NCBI GenBank assembly: GCA_001873065.1
Contig: MNYM01000003.1
Location: 1 to 64,000, forward strand
DNA: 64,000 bases
Direction: 5' to 3'
From: Flavobacteriaceae bacterium CG2_30_31_66
GTDB lineage: Bacteria > Bacteroidota > Bacteroidia > Flavobacteriales > Flavobacteriaceae
The first letter of the stretch is position 1; every line of letters starts with the position of its first letter. Of this stretch, positions 1-9,191 are shown piece by piece. Under the pieces are notes generated by a model. The model was not told the origin of the DNA. It made no database searches and saw nothing but the letters and a program-made list of their open reading frames with translations. The position numbers and the translations under genes were made by a program.

Positions 1-243
1 AAAGCTGTTGAATTTTATACGAACCAAATTGTATGGAAAACCGCTCAAGAAAATGGCATAGAAATCATCAATACCTTGTATGACAAAACGAAATTGGAAC
101 AACCTTTTATCAATAATATTTTGGAAATTCAGCAAGATTTAGAAAACCATAGAAGTCAAAATTTTATAGGAAGTTTATTGCAACAACATCGTTTACAGGC
201 AACTAAGTATTTGAGTAAATGGATTGAAGGGAAGAAAGGTTGA
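1..243 (+). CDS. C-terminal fragment of an unidentified protein (5' end outside window)
   Basis: Frame 1 is open from base 1 to TGA at 241-243 (AVEFYTNQIVWKTAQENG...LSKWIEGKKG*); no family recognised. Confidence 0.55.
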   Translation, partial: KAVEFYTNQIVWKTAQENGIEIINTLYDKTKLEQPFINNILEIQQDLENHRSQNFIGSLLQQHRLQATKYLSKWIEGKKG

Positions 244-296
244 CTTTAATAATTTTTAGGGTTTATTAAAATTAAAATTTATCAAATCAATTTGTG

Positions 297-304
297 TATA
301 TTTG
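297..304 (+). promoter_or_regulatory. Candidate Bacteroidetes -7 box (TATATTTG, TAnnTTTG consensus) for the toxin-antitoxin pair
   Basis: TATATTTG 21 nt upstream of the ATG at 325; favours the internal ATG over the upstream start at 292. Confidence 0.4.
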
Positions 305-324
305 AAAGTAAAATTTCTTTAAAA

Positions 325-570
325 ATGGAATCATTGACCTTAAAAAACAAACTAAAAGAACAGTTTATTCAGATTTTGAATGATGATTCAAAACTTGCTA
401 TTTTAGATGGTGTTTTTGATGCTTTAACTACTAGCGAAAATTATTCTAAAGTTTCTGAAGAACAGTATCAGATCATTGAAGAACGTCGTCAAAAATACCT
501 TTCAGGAGAATCAAAAGGGATGTCTTGGGATGAAATAAAAGTTGGAATTAAAGACAAATATGGGTTTTAA
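325..570 (+). CDS. Addiction-module antitoxin-like protein
   Basis: Small ORF ending ...RRQKYLSGESKGMSWDEIKVGIKDKYGF, typical of addiction-module component proteins; overlaps a ParE-like toxin ORF; start revised from 292 to 325. Confidence 0.65.
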   Translation: MESLTLKNKLKEQFIQILNDDSKLAILDGVFDALTTSENYSKVSEEQYQIIEERRQKYLSGESKGMSWDEIKVGIKDKYGF

Positions 571-853
571 AATCGTTTTTGAACCCTCTGTTTATAATGA
601 AATTGAGGATGCTATTTCTTATTATGAATCTAAGCAATTTGAATTAGGTGAAGAATTTTTTAACTATTTAGAGGGATATTTCAAAACTTTAGAAAATCAA
701 AAAGTATTGTTTGAAATAAAAAGAAAACCTGTTTTTAGAGAATTGCCTTTAAAGAGATTTCCTTTTATAATTATCTATGAGATTCTCAAAAATCAAGTAA
801 TTATTTATTCCGTTTTTAATACTTTTCAAAATCCAACAAAGAAAATTAAATAA
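560..853 (+). CDS. RelE/ParE superfamily toxin
   Basis: MGFKIVFEPSVYNEIEDAISYYESKQFELGEEFF...RELPLKRFPFIIIYEI is a ParE-like pattern; ATG at 560 overlaps antitoxin 3' end by 11 nt. Confidence 0.7.
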   Translation: MGFKIVFEPSVYNEIEDAISYYESKQFELGEEFFNYLEGYFKTLENQKVLFEIKRKPVFRELPLKRFPFIIIYEILKNQVIIYSVFNTFQNPTKKIK

Positions 854-897
854 TTACTTAATTTTTAAACTTTTATAAAATCCTTAAAACTTTATTT

Positions 898-2913
898 TTA
901 AACCAACCCAGCACGTTTCAACAACGCATCAGGTTTTGGTTCTTTGCCTCGAAAACGTTTATACAGATTCATTGGTTTTTCTGTTCCTCCTTTTGAAAGC
1001 ACATTTTCCTTGAATTTTGTCGCTATTTCTTTGTTGAAAATTCCGTTTTCTAAAAAGTATTCAAATGCATCTGCATCCAACACTTCTGCCCATTTATAGG
1101 AATAATATCCTGCTGAATATCCACCTTGAAAAATATGTGAGAATGAAGTACTCATGCAGTTTTCAGCTACATCAGGATACAATTTCGTGTCAGAAAATGC
1201 CTCATTTTCAAATTCTTTTATGGATGTTATTTCTGAGGGATTTTCACTGTGCCATTTCATGTCTAAAATTCCAAAACTCAATTGACGCAAGGTTTGCATT
1301 CCTTCATGAAAACTAGCTGATTCTTTGATTTTCTCCACATATTTCATCGGGATAATTTCGCCAGTTTTATAATGTTTTGCAAACAATTCTAATGCTTCTT
1401 TTTCATAACACCAATTTTCTAACACTTGACTTGGCAACTCTACAAAATCCCAAGAAACAGAAGTTCCTGACAAACTTGTGTAGGTTGTGTTGGCTAACAT
1501 TCCATGCAAAGCGTGTCCAAATTCGTGAAACAACGTAGTTACTTCATTGAATGTCAATAAGGATGGTTTTGTGGCAGTTGGTTTTGTAAAATTGCAGACA
1601 ATAGAAACATGTGGACGTTCATTTACTTGATTTTGAATAAATTGTGATTTATAGGAAGTCATCCATGCGCCATTTCTTTTGCCTTTTCGTGGATGAAAAT
1701 CTGCGTAAAAAATCGCAATAAAATTATTTTTCGAATCATAAACTTCATAGGTTTTTACCTCTTGATGGTATTTGTCGATATTGAAAACTTCTTTAAAATT
1801 CAAATCAAACAATTTATTTGCGATTGTAAAAACACCTTCAATCACATTTTCCAATTGAAAATAAGGTTTCAATTGTTCTTGATCCAATTCAAACAATTCC
1901 TTTTTCAATTTCTCCCCATAATAAGCACCGTCCCATTTTTCGAGTTGTTCAATTCCGTCTAAGTTTTTAGCATAATTTTCAAGATGTTTGAATTCTCTTT
2001 CTGCAGCAGGTTTCGCTTTTTGTAGTAATTCGTTCGAAAATTCAATTACTTTTTCGGGAGTTTCTGCCATTCGTTCTTCCAACACAAAATGCGCATGACT
2101 TTGATATCCCAATAAATTGGCACGTTCATGTCGCAATTTCACAATGTTTAAAACTATATTTTCATTGTTGAATTCATTGTTTTGAAATCCTTTTTTGCCA
2201 GCAGCAATTGCCATTTTTTTGCGCAATTCTCTGTTTTCTGCATAGGTTACAAAGGGAATATAACTTGGAAAATCTAGGGTAAAAACGAAACCTTCTTTGC
2301 CTTTTTCTTTTGCGATTTCTTGTGCAGCTTCTTTGGCTGATTCTGGCAAACCAGTCAATTCTTTTTCATCTAAAATATGCAGTTCAAAAGCATTGGTTTC
2401 TGCCAAAACATTCTCGCCAAATTGCAAAGAAAGCTTTGATAATTCAGCGTCTATTTTTCGTAATTTGGTTTTGTTTTCTTCGGATAAATTGGCGCCATTT
2501 CTTGCAAATCCTTTGTATTGTTTTTCCAACAACATGGTTTGCTCAGGTGATAATTGCAAGCTATCTTTTGATTCAAAAACCTTTTTAACTCTGGCAAATA
2601 ATTCGTCATTTAAAGTGATATCATTTCTGAATTCGCTTAACAAAGGAGAAACTTTTTGAGCTATTTTTTGAATTTCGTCATTGGTTTCAGCAGCATTCAA
2701 ATTGAAAAAAATACTGGTAATTCTATTCAATTTTTCTCCAACAAAATCGAGTGCAACTGTCGTGTTTTCAAACGTAGGGTTTTCATGATTTGAGACAATT
2801 TCATCAATTTCGGTTTTTGCCAATTCAATTGCTTTTTCAATCGCTGGTTGATAATGTTGCGATTCGATTTTTGAAAAAGGAGCTGTTGTAAAATCTTGTA
2901 AAAGTGGATTCAT
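898..2913 (-). CDS. M3 family metallopeptidase (oligopeptidase A / Dcp-like)
   Basis: HEFGHALHG zinc motif, full-length 671 aa. Confidence 0.92.
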   Translation of the reverse strand: MNPLLQDFTTAPFSKIESQHYQPAIEKAIELAKTEIDEIVSNHENPTFENTTVALDFVGEKLNRITSIFFNLNAAETNDEIQKIAQKVSPLLSEFRNDITLNDELFARVKKVFESKDSLQLSPEQTMLLEKQYKGFARNGANLSEENKTKLRKIDAELSKLSLQFGENVLAETNAFELHILDEKELTGLPESAKEAAQEIAKEKGKEGFVFTLDFPSYIPFVTYAENRELRKKMAIAAGKKGFQNNEFNNENIVLNIVKLRHERANLLGYQSHAHFVLEERMAETPEKVIEFSNELLQKAKPAAEREFKHLENYAKNLDGIEQLEKWDGAYYGEKLKKELFELDQEQLKPYFQLENVIEGVFTIANKLFDLNFKEVFNIDKYHQEVKTYEVYDSKNNFIAIFYADFHPRKGKRNGAWMTSYKSQFIQNQVNERPHVSIVCNFTKPTATKPSLLTFNEVTTLFHEFGHALHGMLANTTYTSLSGTSVSWDFVELPSQVLENWCYEKEALELFAKHYKTGEIIPMKYVEKIKESASFHEGMQTLRQLSFGILDMKWHSENPSEITSIKEFENEAFSDTKLYPDVAENCMSTSFSHIFQGGYSAGYYSYKWAEVLDADAFEYFLENGIFNKEIATKFKENVLSKGGTEKPMNLYKRFRGKEPKPDALLKRAGLV

Positions 2914-3003
2914 AGGTTTTCAATAAAATAATGTAAAAATGTATCAATATAAAAATTAGTAAAAGATAGAATTTCAAGATTTTTTAAACTCTGAATTTTG
3001 AAC

Positions 3004-3492
3004 TCAAAACTTAGAATTTCTGACTTTTTCTGAAGCTTGTTCCACTTTTATTTTCAATCCTTCTTTGTAAGCAATAATTTTATCTAGCACACATTTGTCA
3101 GATGCTCCAATAATTTGAGCTGCTAAAATTCCTGCATTTTTGGCACCATTCAAAGCTACAGTTGCCACAGGAACACCTCCAGGCATTTGCAAAATAGACA
3201 ATACTGAATCCCAACCATCAATAGAATTGCTACTTTTTACAGGAACACCAATTACAGGCAAAGGACTCATACTTGCAACCATTCCTGGCAAATGTGCCGC
3301 ACCTCCTGCACCAGCAATAATTACTTTGATGCCTCTTAAATGCGCATTTTTTGCGTAATCAAACAGTTTTTCAGGAGTTCTGTGAGCAGAAACAATATCT
3401 ACTTCTATTTGAATATCAAAGCTTTCTAAAATATCAATCGCTTCTTGCATTACTGGAAGATCAGAATCACTTCCCATTATTATTCCAATCAT
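3004..3492 (-). CDS. purE: 5-(carboxyamino)imidazole ribonucleotide mutase
   Basis: IGIIMGSDSDLPVM...VSAHRTPEKLFDYA...AGAGGAAHLPGMVAS. Confidence 0.96.
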   Translation of the reverse strand: MIGIIMGSDSDLPVMQEAIDILESFDIQIEVDIVSAHRTPEKLFDYAKNAHLRGIKVIIAGAGGAAHLPGMVASMSPLPVIGVPVKSSNSIDGWDSVLSILQMPGGVPVATVALNGAKNAGILAAQIIGASDKCVLDKIIAYKEGLKIKVEQASEKVRNSKF

Positions 3493-3495
3493 TTG

Positions 3496-4437
3496 TTAAT
3501 TTATTAGGTTGATAATTACGTTTATCATCATTTCTTTTTCAGCAGGATTGCTCTCTGCAATCAGTAAAGTTAAGGCAACTAAAGTATTATTTTCAATTCT
3601 TTTAGATTGATCTTTTTTGTATAAATAGTTGTTTTTGTCCAAATACCAAACAAATAACCAAGCTGCAATTCTTTTATTTCCATCACTAAAAGAGTGATTT
3701 TTCACCACAAAGTACAACAGATTTGCGGCTTTTTCTTCGATACTTGGATACAATTCTTTTCCATCAAAAGTTTGATCAATAGTTGCTATTGAACTTTTGA
3801 ATGATTGGTCTTTTTCGTTTCCAAATAAATCAGAACCTCCAAATTTGACTTTTAATTTTTCAATGGCACTTTTTGCTTCTTCATATTCAATTTTATAAGA
3901 AACAAGGTTATTTACATTGTTTTTTGACAATGATTGATGGTCAAATTTATCTAAAATATCAAGAGCAGCAGAATAATCAGCTAAAATGTCAAGTAAACCC
4001 TCAGTATTTTCTGTGAGTTTTGATGTTCTTTGAATAAGTTGAATTGTTTTTTGGAGTTGTTCTAATCGTTTTTCATTGATAGAGTATCCTTTTGTAAGAT
4101 GTTCTTTTATGATATTTGTTGCCCAAATTCTGAATTCTGTTGCAATTTTTGACTTTACTCTGTATCCAACAGAAATAATTACATCTAAATTATAATGACT
4201 TACTTCATATGTTTTTCCATCATTTGCAGTATGTGCAAATTTTGCACATACTGAATCTTGAATGAGTTCTTGCTCTTTAAAAATATTTTTTAAATGCTTT
4301 GAAATTACAGTTCTATCCCTTTTAAATAGAGAAGCAATTTGTTGTTCTGTTGCCCAAAAAGTTTGCTTTCCTTCATCTAATACAACTTCAAATTTATTGT
4401 CCTCTTGGGCAGATTTAAAGGAAATTAATTTATTCAT
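3496..4437 (-). CDS. RhuM-type N-terminal domain fused to a Fic/Doc domain
   Basis: N-terminus with RhuM-like WATEQQIASLFKRDRTVISKHLKNIF...SHYNLDVIISVGYRVKS; C-terminal HSFSDGNKRIAAW Fic/Doc motif; ATGA overlap with purK. Confidence 0.88.
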   Translation of the reverse strand: MNKLISFKSAQEDNKFEVVLDEGKQTFWATEQQIASLFKRDRTVISKHLKNIFKEQELIQDSVCAKFAHTANDGKTYEVSHYNLDVIISVGYRVKSKIATEFRIWATNIIKEHLTKGYSINEKRLEQLQKTIQLIQRTSKLTENTEGLLDILADYSAALDILDKFDHQSLSKNNVNNLVSYKIEYEEAKSAIEKLKVKFGGSDLFGNEKDQSFKSSIATIDQTFDGKELYPSIEEKAANLLYFVVKNHSFSDGNKRIAAWLFVWYLDKNNYLYKKDQSKRIENNTLVALTLLIAESNPAEKEMMINVIINLIN

Positions 4438-5591
4438 TTTGCAATCACTCTTATCGTTTCTTTCACCTTTTGTGCAATTTCTCTTGCTTTATCAATGTCT
4501 TTGTTGACAATAGTTACATGACCCATTTTACGATAAGGGCGTGTTTCTTTTTTTCCATAAATATGAGGTGTTACTCCATCAATTTGCAATACTTCTTCAA
4601 TATTTTCATAAAAAACTTGTCCCGAAAATCCTTCTTCGCCAACCAAATTTACCATAATTCCTGCTACTTTACTTTCAGTATTTCCTAAAGGAAGATTTAA
4701 AATAGCTCTCAAATGCTGTTCAAATTGATTGGTATAACTCGCTTCAATAGAATAATGTCCTGAATTGTGTGGTCTTGGCGCTACTTCATTTACTAAAATT
4801 TCATCATCGATTGTTTGAAACATTTCAACGGCTAATAATCCAATAAAATCTAAATTTTCAACCACTTTCAAAGCGATTTCTTGTGCTTTTTGTGCTACTT
4901 TTTCGTCAATTCTTGCAGGACAAATCACATATTCTACTTGATTTGCTTCGGGATGAAACTCCATTTCTACAACTGGATATGTTTTGATATCTCCATCCAA
5001 ATTTCTGGCAACAATCACAGCCAATTCATTTTTAAAAGGAATCAACTTTTCTGTGATGCATTCTACATTGGGTATATATTCTAAATCAGAAAAATTTCTA
5101 ACGATTTTTACACCATTTCCATCATAGCCAAAACGAGCAGCTTTCCATACAAACGGAAACTCAAGTGCGGAGTGCTCTGCAGCATGTTTCAATTCCTCAA
5201 TATATGCAAAATGAGAAAAAGGTGCCGTTGGAATTTGATGATCAACATAAAAATGTTTTTGACGTGCTTTACTTTGGATGATTCTCAGATTTTGAGGTTT
5301 TGGAAAAATAGGCAATCCTTCTTTTTCAAGTTGTTCTAAAGCATCAATATTTACATTTTCAATTTCGATGGTTAATAAATCAACTGTTTTTCCAAAGTTG
5401 TAAACTGACTCATAATCCAACAAATTTCCGACTTCAAAACGATTGCAAATTTGTGAGCAAGGAGCGTTTTTGTCATTGTCTAAAATGGCAGTAAAAATGT
5501 CAAATTTTTGAGTTTCAGAAAGCAACATTCTACCTAATTGACCTCCACCAAGAACGCCTAAAGTAAAGTTGGATGAAAAGTAATTTTTCAA
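4434..5591 (-). CDS. purK: 5-(carboxyamino)imidazole ribonucleotide synthase (ATP-grasp)
   Basis: LGVLGGGQLGRMLL N-terminus; ...EVAPRPHNSGHYSIEA. Confidence 0.96.
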   Translation of the reverse strand: MKNYFSSNFTLGVLGGGQLGRMLLSETQKFDIFTAILDNDKNAPCSQICNRFEVGNLLDYESVYNFGKTVDLLTIEIENVNIDALEQLEKEGLPIFPKPQNLRIIQSKARQKHFYVDHQIPTAPFSHFAYIEELKHAAEHSALEFPFVWKAARFGYDGNGVKIVRNFSDLEYIPNVECITEKLIPFKNELAVIVARNLDGDIKTYPVVEMEFHPEANQVEYVICPARIDEKVAQKAQEIALKVVENLDFIGLLAVEMFQTIDDEILVNEVAPRPHNSGHYSIEASYTNQFEQHLRAILNLPLGNTESKVAGIMVNLVGEEGFSGQVFYENIEEVLQIDGVTPHIYGKKETRPYRKMGHVTIVNKDIDKAREIAQKVKETIRVIAK

Positions 5592-5644
5592 TTTTTAGAG
5601 TTTTGAATTTTAGCAAAAATAAACATCTTAGGCTTTAGAAACCG

Positions 5645-6061
5645 TTAAAAATTACTGATTCGAATGGATGAGCCGTTTTTTATTACATTATATTCAATGG
5701 CTGGGCACTCAAATCCATTCGTTTGAGGAGCACCTCCAAAGTCTACGCTATAAGCACTTTTATCACAAGTACATTTTAGCATTCTATTTTCAAAAGTCAT
5801 GGGTAAATTGCAATCATTTGCGGGGCATAATCTATCAAAAGCAACAAATTCAGTTCCATTTTTATTGAATAAAACAATCCCTTTATTTCCACCATTTAAT
5901 AATGCAAATCCACCTGGAGTTTGCACATTAATTAGCTCAGGATTATTCAAATCACTCACCATACTCAATGGAAGCGTTCGAGTGCAATTTTGCAAATTCG
6001 TGTTGTCAGAACAATTCACAAATGAACTAAAAATTGAAAAAAAAAACATTTTTCTAATCAT
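5645..6061 (-). CDS. Small Rieske-like protein, possible lipoprotein, lacking canonical His ligands
   Basis: FVNC near N-terminus; Rieske-like layout FVAFDRLCPANDC...LKCTCDKSAYSVDFGGAPQTNGFECP. Confidence 0.55.
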   Translation of the reverse strand: MIRKMFFFSIFSSFVNCSDNTNLQNCTRTLPLSMVSDLNNPELINVQTPGGFALLNGGNKGIVLFNKNGTEFVAFDRLCPANDCNLPMTFENRMLKCTCDKSAYSVDFGGAPQTNGFECPAIEYNVIKNGSSIRISNF

Positions 6062-6109
6062 TATTTAAAGACTGTTTATATAAAACGATGGCAAGTTACA
6101 AATATTTTG

Positions 6110-6117
6110 TACATTTG
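6110..6117 (+). promoter_or_regulatory. Candidate -7 box (TACATTTG) for greA
   Basis: Perfect match to TAnnTTTG 53 nt upstream of greA ATG. Confidence 0.45.
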
Positions 6118-6123
6118 TGTTAT

Positions 6124-6155
6124 AATCTCATTCCTATTAAGGCAATGAGATTTTT
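6124..6155 (+). terminator. Terminator-like hairpin in greA 5' leader
   Basis: AATCTCATT (6124-6132) / AATGAGATT (6144-6152) with trailing T-run, between the putative promoter and the ATG at 6170. Confidence 0.5.
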
Positions 6156-6169
6156 AAATTTAAGAAACT

Positions 6170-6643
6170 ATGAGCAATATATCGTATTATTCGCAAGAGG
6201 GAATGAAGAAATTGAAAGATGAGTTGTTGCATCTAGAGCAAGTTGAGCGCCCAAGAGTTACTCAAGAAATTGCAGAAGCGAGAGACAAGGGAGATTTGAG
6301 TGAAAATGCAGAATATCATGCTGCTAAAGAAGAGCAATCTCATTTAGAAACCAAAATTGCAAAATTAAAAAACGTCATTTCGAATGCTAGAATTTTAGAC
6401 GAAAGTCAATTAGATACTTCAAAAATATTAATACACTCTAAAGTAAAAATCAAAAATGTGGCTAACAAAATGGAGTTTGTTTATACATTAGTTGCTGATT
6501 CAGAAACGGATGTTCGCAATGGAAAACTCTCTGTAAGTTCGCCAATAGGAAAAGGTTTGTTAGGTAAAGAAGTGGGTGATATTGCAGAAATTAAAGTGCC
6601 TAATGGTATTATGAAATTTGAAATTTTAGAAATTTCAAGATAA
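6170..6643 (+). CDS. greA: Transcription elongation factor GreA
   Basis: YSQEGMKKLKDELLHLEQVERPRVTQEIAEARDKGDLSENAEYHAAKEEQ. Confidence 0.97.
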   Translation: MSNISYYSQEGMKKLKDELLHLEQVERPRVTQEIAEARDKGDLSENAEYHAAKEEQSHLETKIAKLKNVISNARILDESQLDTSKILIHSKVKIKNVANKMEFVYTLVADSETDVRNGKLSVSSPIGKGLLGKEVGDIAEIKVPNGIMKFEILEISR

Positions 6644-6721
6644 ATTTTATTAATTTTCAGTAGTGAGTTTTTAGTTTTGAGTTATAATTAAAAGTCACCA
6701 ATTAACAACTAAAACCCAACA

Positions 6722-7111
6722 ATGAGCATATTTACAAAAATCATCAATGGCGAAATCCCTTCTTATAAAATTGCTGAAAATGCTGAATTTATTGCGTTTT
6801 TAGACATCAATCCAAACGCAAAAGGTCATACTTTGGTGGTTCCTAAAAAAGAAGAAAATAAGTTGTTTGATTTGTCAAAAGAGGAATACAATTCTTTGAT
6901 GGATTTCTCCTACCAAGTGGCAAAAGCCTTAGAAAAAACAGTTCCATGTAAAAGAATAGGAATGACCGTAATTGGTCTTGAGGTGCCTCATGTGCATGTG
7001 CATTTAATTCCGATAAATGAAATGGCTGATATGCAATTTCAACGAAAAATAGCCTTGTCTAAAGAAGAATTTGAAAAGTTGGCGAAACGAATATCAGGAA
7101 ATTTTGTCTAA
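6722..7111 (+). CDS. HIT family protein
   Basis: SIFTKIINGEIPSYKI...GLEVPHVHVHLIPI (HxHxH motif). Confidence 0.95.
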   Translation: MSIFTKIINGEIPSYKIAENAEFIAFLDINPNAKGHTLVVPKKEENKLFDLSKEEYNSLMDFSYQVAKALEKTVPCKRIGMTVIGLEVPHVHVHLIPINEMADMQFQRKIALSKEEFEKLAKRISGNFV

Positions 7112-8245
7112 TATAATTTCGAAAGTAGTTCCTTTTCCAATTTCTGATTTTTGCACAAATATTTTGCCTTTGTGATAATCTTCCACAATTCTTTTTGAAA
7201 GCGATAATCCCAAGCCCCAACCTCTTTTTTTTGTCGTAAATCCAGGTTTAAATATCTGTTTGAATAATTTTTTTGGCATTCCTTTTCCTGTATCTGACAC
7301 TAAAATTCTTACCTTTTTTTCTGAAGATTCAATATTGAGTTGAATTTCGCCTTTTCCTAACATGGCGTCAATGGCATTTTTAATCAAATTTTCAATGACC
7401 CAGCCAAAAAGTTCTTGATTTAACAGTGTTTTAATTTCATTTTCATTGGTTGAATAATAAAAGGTAATTTGCTCAGAACTTCTTGATTTTAAATAGTCAA
7501 AAGCTTGTTTGGTAACCAACACAACATCTCTTTTTTTGAGTTCAGGAACTGACCCAATTTTCGAAAAGCGATTTGCAATTGCATTCAATCTGTGCACGTC
7601 TTTTTCTATTTCATAAATGTAGGTTTTATCTACTTTTTCGGCTTTCAAGATCGCAATCCAACCCAATAAAGAAGATAGTGGTGTGCCAATTTGATGAGCT
7701 GTTTCTTTTGCCATTCCCGTCCATAATTTGTTGGTTTCAGCTGCTTTATTTGAACTATAGAAAAGATAAATTACTGATAAAAACAAGACCAAAATTAAAA
7801 TTAAAGCTAAAGGATAATACGTGAGTTTTTTCAATAAATCAGAATCACTATAATAGATAAATTGCTTGTTTTTTCCATCATAACTAATTACAATTGGCTT
7901 GTTATCTTTTTTCATCATTGCCAATTGTTTTTGCAAATACTCAGGATTTAAAGATTTTATGGAATCTAAATTATTTGCATAAATAATTTCGTCATTTTCA
8001 TCTACCAAAATCATTGGAATGCTATTATTGGTCGTGATAATTTTGTCTGGTAACGCAATATTTGAATTAAGGTCAGCTTTAGATAATTCTTTTTGAGCCT
8101 CTGCCAAAATCTCCATTTTGGTGCGTTCTTCTTGTTTGAATTTTTGAAAAAAAATGTACGTATTCCATAAAATTAAAGAAACAATTGCAAACGAAACAAC
8201 AATACTAATTCGCTTAAATAAAAGTGGTTGGTTAAAAATATTCAT
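7094..8245 (-). CDS. Membrane sensor histidine kinase
   Basis: Two TM segments; MAKETAHQIGTPLSSLLGW H-box; N-box NLIKNAIDAM; G-boxes DTGKGMP, GWGLGLSLSKRIVEDYHKG. Confidence 0.93.
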   Translation of the reverse strand: MNIFNQPLLFKRISIVVSFAIVSLILWNTYIFFQKFKQEERTKMEILAEAQKELSKADLNSNIALPDKIITTNNSIPMILVDENDEIIYANNLDSIKSLNPEYLQKQLAMMKKDNKPIVISYDGKNKQFIYYSDSDLLKKLTYYPLALILILVLFLSVIYLFYSSNKAAETNKLWTGMAKETAHQIGTPLSSLLGWIAILKAEKVDKTYIYEIEKDVHRLNAIANRFSKIGSVPELKKRDVVLVTKQAFDYLKSRSSEQITFYYSTNENEIKTLLNQELFGWVIENLIKNAIDAMLGKGEIQLNIESSEKKVRILVSDTGKGMPKKLFKQIFKPGFTTKKRGWGLGLSLSKRIVEDYHKGKIFVQKSEIGKGTTFEIILDKIS

Positions 8246-8323
8246 TAAAACAAAGATAAAGTTTTCTTGATATAACTCATTTCAAGATTTGATAGTATCT
8301 TTAGGGCATAAAAATATGAAAAT

Positions 8324-9184
8324 ATGCTTACAATTATTCCCAGGGAAATTGCAACTGAAAAACTACATTCGTATCTTTTAGGAGCTGTTGCACCAAGACC
8401 AATTGCGTTTGCAAGTTCGATTGATGAAGATGGAAATCCTAATTTGTCTCCTTTTAGTTTTTTCAATGTTTTTGGCTCAAATCCTCCAACATTGATTTTT
8501 TCGCCTGCAAGAAGGGTTAGAGGAAATACCACAAAACATACATTAGACAATGTTTTGGTAGTGAAAGAAGTAGTCATTAATGTGGTAAATTATGCCATTG
8601 TGCAACAAATGTCATTGAGCAGCACAGAATATCCAAAAGGGGTCAATGAGTTTATCAAAGCAGGTTTTACAATGTTAGCATCTGAAGAAATAAAACCATT
8701 CAGAGTGGCGGAATCTCCTGTGCAATTTGAATGTATTGTGAAAGATGTTATTTTTACTGGTGACGAGGGTGGAGCAGGAAATTTGATTATTTGCGAAGTA
8801 GTAAAAATGCATATTTCTGAAGCTGTTTTGGATGAAAATGGCGAAATTGATCATCATAAAATTGATTTGGTTGCAAGGGCAGGAGGCAATTTTTATTCAC
8901 GTGCAAGAGATGGTTTTTTTGAAATTCCAAAACCAATTGCAACCCTTGGAATTGGTTTTGATTCAATTCCAAATGAAATAAGAAATAGTAACATTTTAAC
9001 AGGAAATGACTTAGGAATGTTAGGAAATGTTTCTCAAATGCCCTCAAAAGAAACTGTTGATAACTTTGGGAGAGAACACCTTGAATTTATTGGGCTAGAA
9101 ACCAAAAAAAAACATATTTTTGCGAAAGAGTTTTTAAAAAATAACGATATTGAAAGTGCTTGGAACGTACTTTTATTAAACTAA
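8324..9184 (+). CDS. Flavin reductase family protein (FMN-binding split barrel)
   Basis: YLLGAVAPRPIAFASSIDEDGNPNLSPFSFFNVFGSNPPTLIFSP. Confidence 0.9.
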   Translation: MLTIIPREIATEKLHSYLLGAVAPRPIAFASSIDEDGNPNLSPFSFFNVFGSNPPTLIFSPARRVRGNTTKHTLDNVLVVKEVVINVVNYAIVQQMSLSSTEYPKGVNEFIKAGFTMLASEEIKPFRVAESPVQFECIVKDVIFTGDEGGAGNLIICEVVKMHISEAVLDENGEIDHHKIDLVARAGGNFYSRARDGFFEIPKPIATLGIGFDSIPNEIRNSNILTGNDLGMLGNVSQMPSKETVDNFGREHLEFIGLETKKKHIFAKEFLKNNDIESAWNVLLLN

Positions 9185-9191
9185 AAATGAC

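Noticed and set aside
1065-2659. Several plus-strand ORFs (1065-1316, 1693-1962, 2297-2659, 2310-2588)
   Set aside because: Antisense to the well-supported M3 peptidase gene; low-complexity translations and no recognisable domains
8245-8577. 110-aa minus-strand ORF
   Set aside because: Antisense to the flavin reductase gene start and likely chance ORF
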